Part shown: piece by piece, positions 62,210-64,000 of the stretch
Layout: each line of letters begins with the position of its first letter
Numbering within the stretch: the stretch's first letter is position 1
Assembly (NCBI GenBank): GCA_003576915.1
Contig: QEVF01000002.1
Span: 164,209 to 228,208, forward strand
Source: Planctomycetota bacterium
GTDB lineage: Bacteria > Planctomycetota > UBA8742 > UBA2392
Length of the DNA: 64,000 nucleotides
Reading direction: 5' to 3'
Position numbers and translations under genes: made by a program
Notes under the pieces: generated by a model
What the model saw: only the letters and a program-made list of their open reading frames with translations
The model's database searches: none
Told to the model about the DNA's origin: nothing

Positions 62210-64000
62210 ATGTTGCGAGTAGCCCTCCTTGTGCTGGCGCTGCTGGCGCCCTCAGCCGCGCTGGCGCAGTACACGGTGTCGCAGGTCACAAACGACTACA
62301 ACGCCCAGTCGATCGCGTCCACCGGAACGAATCGAAACAGCAGCTTCACCGCCACGGGCACCTTGTACGGCGCGCTTGATGAAGGCGTGGCCTCGTCGAT
62401 TCCAATTGGCTTCACGTTCACGTTTTTTGGGGCGGCGTACACGACGGTAAACATCTCCACTAATGGCTTGGTGAGCTTCAGCGCGATAACGACTGACATC
62501 TATCAGGATGGAGGTGGGGGTGGTGCTGGTTACACCTACGCGCTACCCTCCGCCGGCCAACCCGACAACTTTGTCGCCGGCGCCTGGTGCGACTACGACA
62601 TGTCCCTTTCCGGGATTTGCTACACGCAGACACAGGGCACTGCGCCGAACCGCACGTTCAAAGTGCAGTTTGTCAGTGCCGAGCATTACTCGAACACGAA
62701 CCAGAACTCGTTCATCATTATCCTGTATGAAACGAGCAACCGAATCGAGGTTCACTTCGGCGCCTGTGCCGAGACCCCCCAATGCGGCATCGAGAATCTG
62801 GCCGGCACCACTGGCTTCGCGGCTGCCGGCGGATTCTTGCTCGGCGCCAACCCAACACCGGCCCTTCGATTTGATGTTGCCACGGGGCCCGAAATCGACG
62901 TACAGCGCCCGGCAGGCGCGGCAAATTCTATCCCCAGCGGAGGGCGCAGCGACGTTGGACAGGCTCCTGCCGGCTCCGCCACCAACTTCCAGTGGGCCGT
63001 CGCCAATCAAGGGACCGCAACATTGACCCACACGGCGGCCATCGCAGGCTCGCCAGCGCCCGTCAACTGCACGTTCGGGACAATCTCGCTGGCCGCATCC
63101 ACGGCTGCAGGTGCCACAAGTACTCTCACGATTCCCGTGACGCCGACCGCCGCAGGCTTCTTCACGTTCCGTATCGCAATCACCAACAACGATTCTAACG
63201 AGAATCCCTACAACATTGATGTTTCGGGCATCGCGCTGGCCGGCAGCGTTCTCTTCTACGGCGGCGACTGGGACACCGTGGACGGCACCGTCAATGGGCG
63301 CGGCTTTGCCCTGCCCAACGACGTGTTCGTATACGAAGACTTCACGGTCCCCGCAGGTCAGACCTGGACGGTCTCGCAGCTCTTTAGCAACAACCTGTTG
63401 AATACGCCCTCGGCCATCAATCAAGCCGACTGGGAAATCAGAACCGGTGTGGCTGTGGGCACGGGCGGTACTCTGGTCAGCAGCGGGACGGGTCTGAACG
63501 TTTCCATCTATCCCACGGGCCAGTCAGGCTTCGGTTACACCGAGTACACGGTGATCACTCACTTGACGACGCCCGTTGTGCTTGCGGCCGGAACATACTT
63601 TGTGGGAATTCGCCCAGTCCGTACGGGCCTTGCCGGCGACTGTTTCTGCTCCACCACGGCGGGTACCAACGGCGTCGGTACGCCGCTTGGCAACGACCTC
63701 GCCTTTGGCAACCAGACCGGCACACAGTTTACCGGGCTGAACTGGGAACAGCTTAGCGACGGGGGCACTCCGCCGATTTACTACGACTACTCGATCGGCG
63801 TACGTGGCACATCCAGCGGCACATCTACCCCCACCCTTACGGTCAACCCCACTGGTACGATTACGGTGCCCACCACCACGGCGGGCACGGCGGGCACGGC
63901 TGCCAGCTTCACGGTCAGCGGTAGCAACCTGACGCCCGCTTCAGGCAACGTGACCCTCGCCCTCACCAGCACCCCGGCCGGCATCCAGTTCCGTAACGCC
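62210..64000 (+). CDS. Large secreted choice-of-anchor-D-like protein, 3' truncated
   Basis: The frame is open from the ATG at 62210 (GGAG upstream) to the last base, giving at least 597 residues. A signal peptide (1-20, ending ALAQ) is followed by a beta-rich module with GFTFTFFGAAYTTVNISTNG. An ASPM/SPD-2/Hydin-like choice-of-anchor-D segment comes next (PEIDVQRPAG...FTFRIAITNNDSNENPYNIDVSGIAL). Further Thr/Gly-rich beta-sandwich domains follow. Such proteins are cell-surface or secreted in Planctomycetota and relatives. The C-terminal anchor lies beyond the window. Confidence 0.8.
   Translation, partial: MLRVALLVLALLAPSAALAQYTVSQVTNDYNAQSIASTGTNRNSSFTATGTLYGALDEGVASSIPIGFTFTFFGAAYTTVNISTNGLVSFSAITTDIYQDGGGGGAGYTYALPSAGQPDNFVAGAWCDYDMSLSGICYTQTQGTAPNRTFKVQFVSAEHYSNTNQNSFIIILYETSNRIEVHFGACAETPQCGIENLAGTTGFAAAGGFLLGANPTPALRFDVATGPEIDVQRPAGAANSIPSGGRSDVGQAPAGSATNFQWAVANQGTATLTHTAAIAGSPAPVNCTFGTISLAASTAAGATSTLTIPVTPTAAGFFTFRIAITNNDSNENPYNIDVSGIALAGSVLFYGGDWDTVDGTVNGRGFALPNDVFVYEDFTVPAGQTWTVSQLFSNNLLNTPSAINQADWEIRTGVAVGTGGTLVSSGTGLNVSIYPTGQSGFGYTEYTVITHLTTPVVLAAGTYFVGIRPVRTGLAGDCFCSTTAGTNGVGTPLGNDLAFGNQTGTQFTGLNWEQLSDGGTPPIYYDYSIGVRGTSSGTSTPTLTVNPTGTITVPTTTAGTAGTAASFTVSGSNLTPASGNVTLALTSTPAGIQFRNA

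Overview
The window is high-GC bacterial DNA. I infer a Planctomycetota-like or neighbouring lineage. Reasons: a planctomycete-style prenyltransferase/squalene-oxidase-repeat protein, PrkA/DUF444/SpoVR genes, large secreted S8 peptidases with repeat domains and a short C-terminal sorting tail, a choice-of-anchor-D-like surface protein, and two UGA-containing thioredoxin-like genes. No rRNA, tRNA or CRISPR array was recognised, so the phylum stays an inference.

Region 1 (1-13.8 kb, + strand apart from one cupin gene): a multiheme cytochrome resembling fused CcoO/CcoP, cut by the window edge. Next is a CoA-thioester aromatic catabolism cluster: hot-dog thioesterase, benzoate-CoA-ligase-like enzyme, creatininase-like hydrolase, SDR, RidA, MarR, enoyl-CoA hydratase, acyl-CoA dehydrogenase, thioredoxin-like ferredoxin and an old-yellow-enzyme-like reductase with an FN3-like tail. 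The set recalls 2-aminobenzoyl-CoA or salicylyl-CoA type pathways, but no ring oxygenase is visible. Small stress/redox genes, a parvulin-like protein and the prenyltransferase-repeat protein follow.

Region 2 (13.8-26.9 kb, - strand): DUF444, a GT9 glycosyltransferase, a TPR/zinc-ribbon protein, PrkA, an oligopeptide ABC transporter (permeases and binding protein) and YceH-like DUF480. Then come two tandem paralogous secreted thioredoxin-like genes. In both, an in-frame TGA sits exactly at the first Cys of the CxxC active site, so they are best read as selenoproteins. A secreted protein with a GGCSA C-terminal tail completes the block.

Region 3 (27,003-41,218): a 14.2-kb block bounded by a perfect 27-bp direct repeat. 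The repeat has the layout of a Xer/dif half-site plus central region. Inside, about 22 tightly packed - strand genes look viral: two zinc-binding proteins, NUMOD4/HNH, a winged-helix replication-like protein, a transglutaminase-like protein, membrane proteins with polylysine runs, candidate capsid proteins, a tail-collar-domain protein, a spanin-like protein and a PIN protein. One + strand PDZ lipoprotein lies at the left edge. No integrase, terminase, portal, tail-tube or packaging ATPase was found. I interpret it as an integrated, probably tailless virus that uses the host XerC/D recombinase.

Region 4 (41.2-64 kb, host): DUF6268-like outer-membrane protein, HNH protein, dapA, two giant paralogous S8 peptidases, a B12-binding radical SAM enzyme, SpoVR, a lipoprotein and a ClC channel with CBS domains. 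An MBL hydrolase and a - strand operon (lipoprotein, dapF, M50 protease, scpA) follow. The window ends inside a large secreted choice-of-anchor-D protein. SpoVR acts with PrkA/DUF444 in other bacteria but is separated from them here by about 35 kb, with the mobile element in between.
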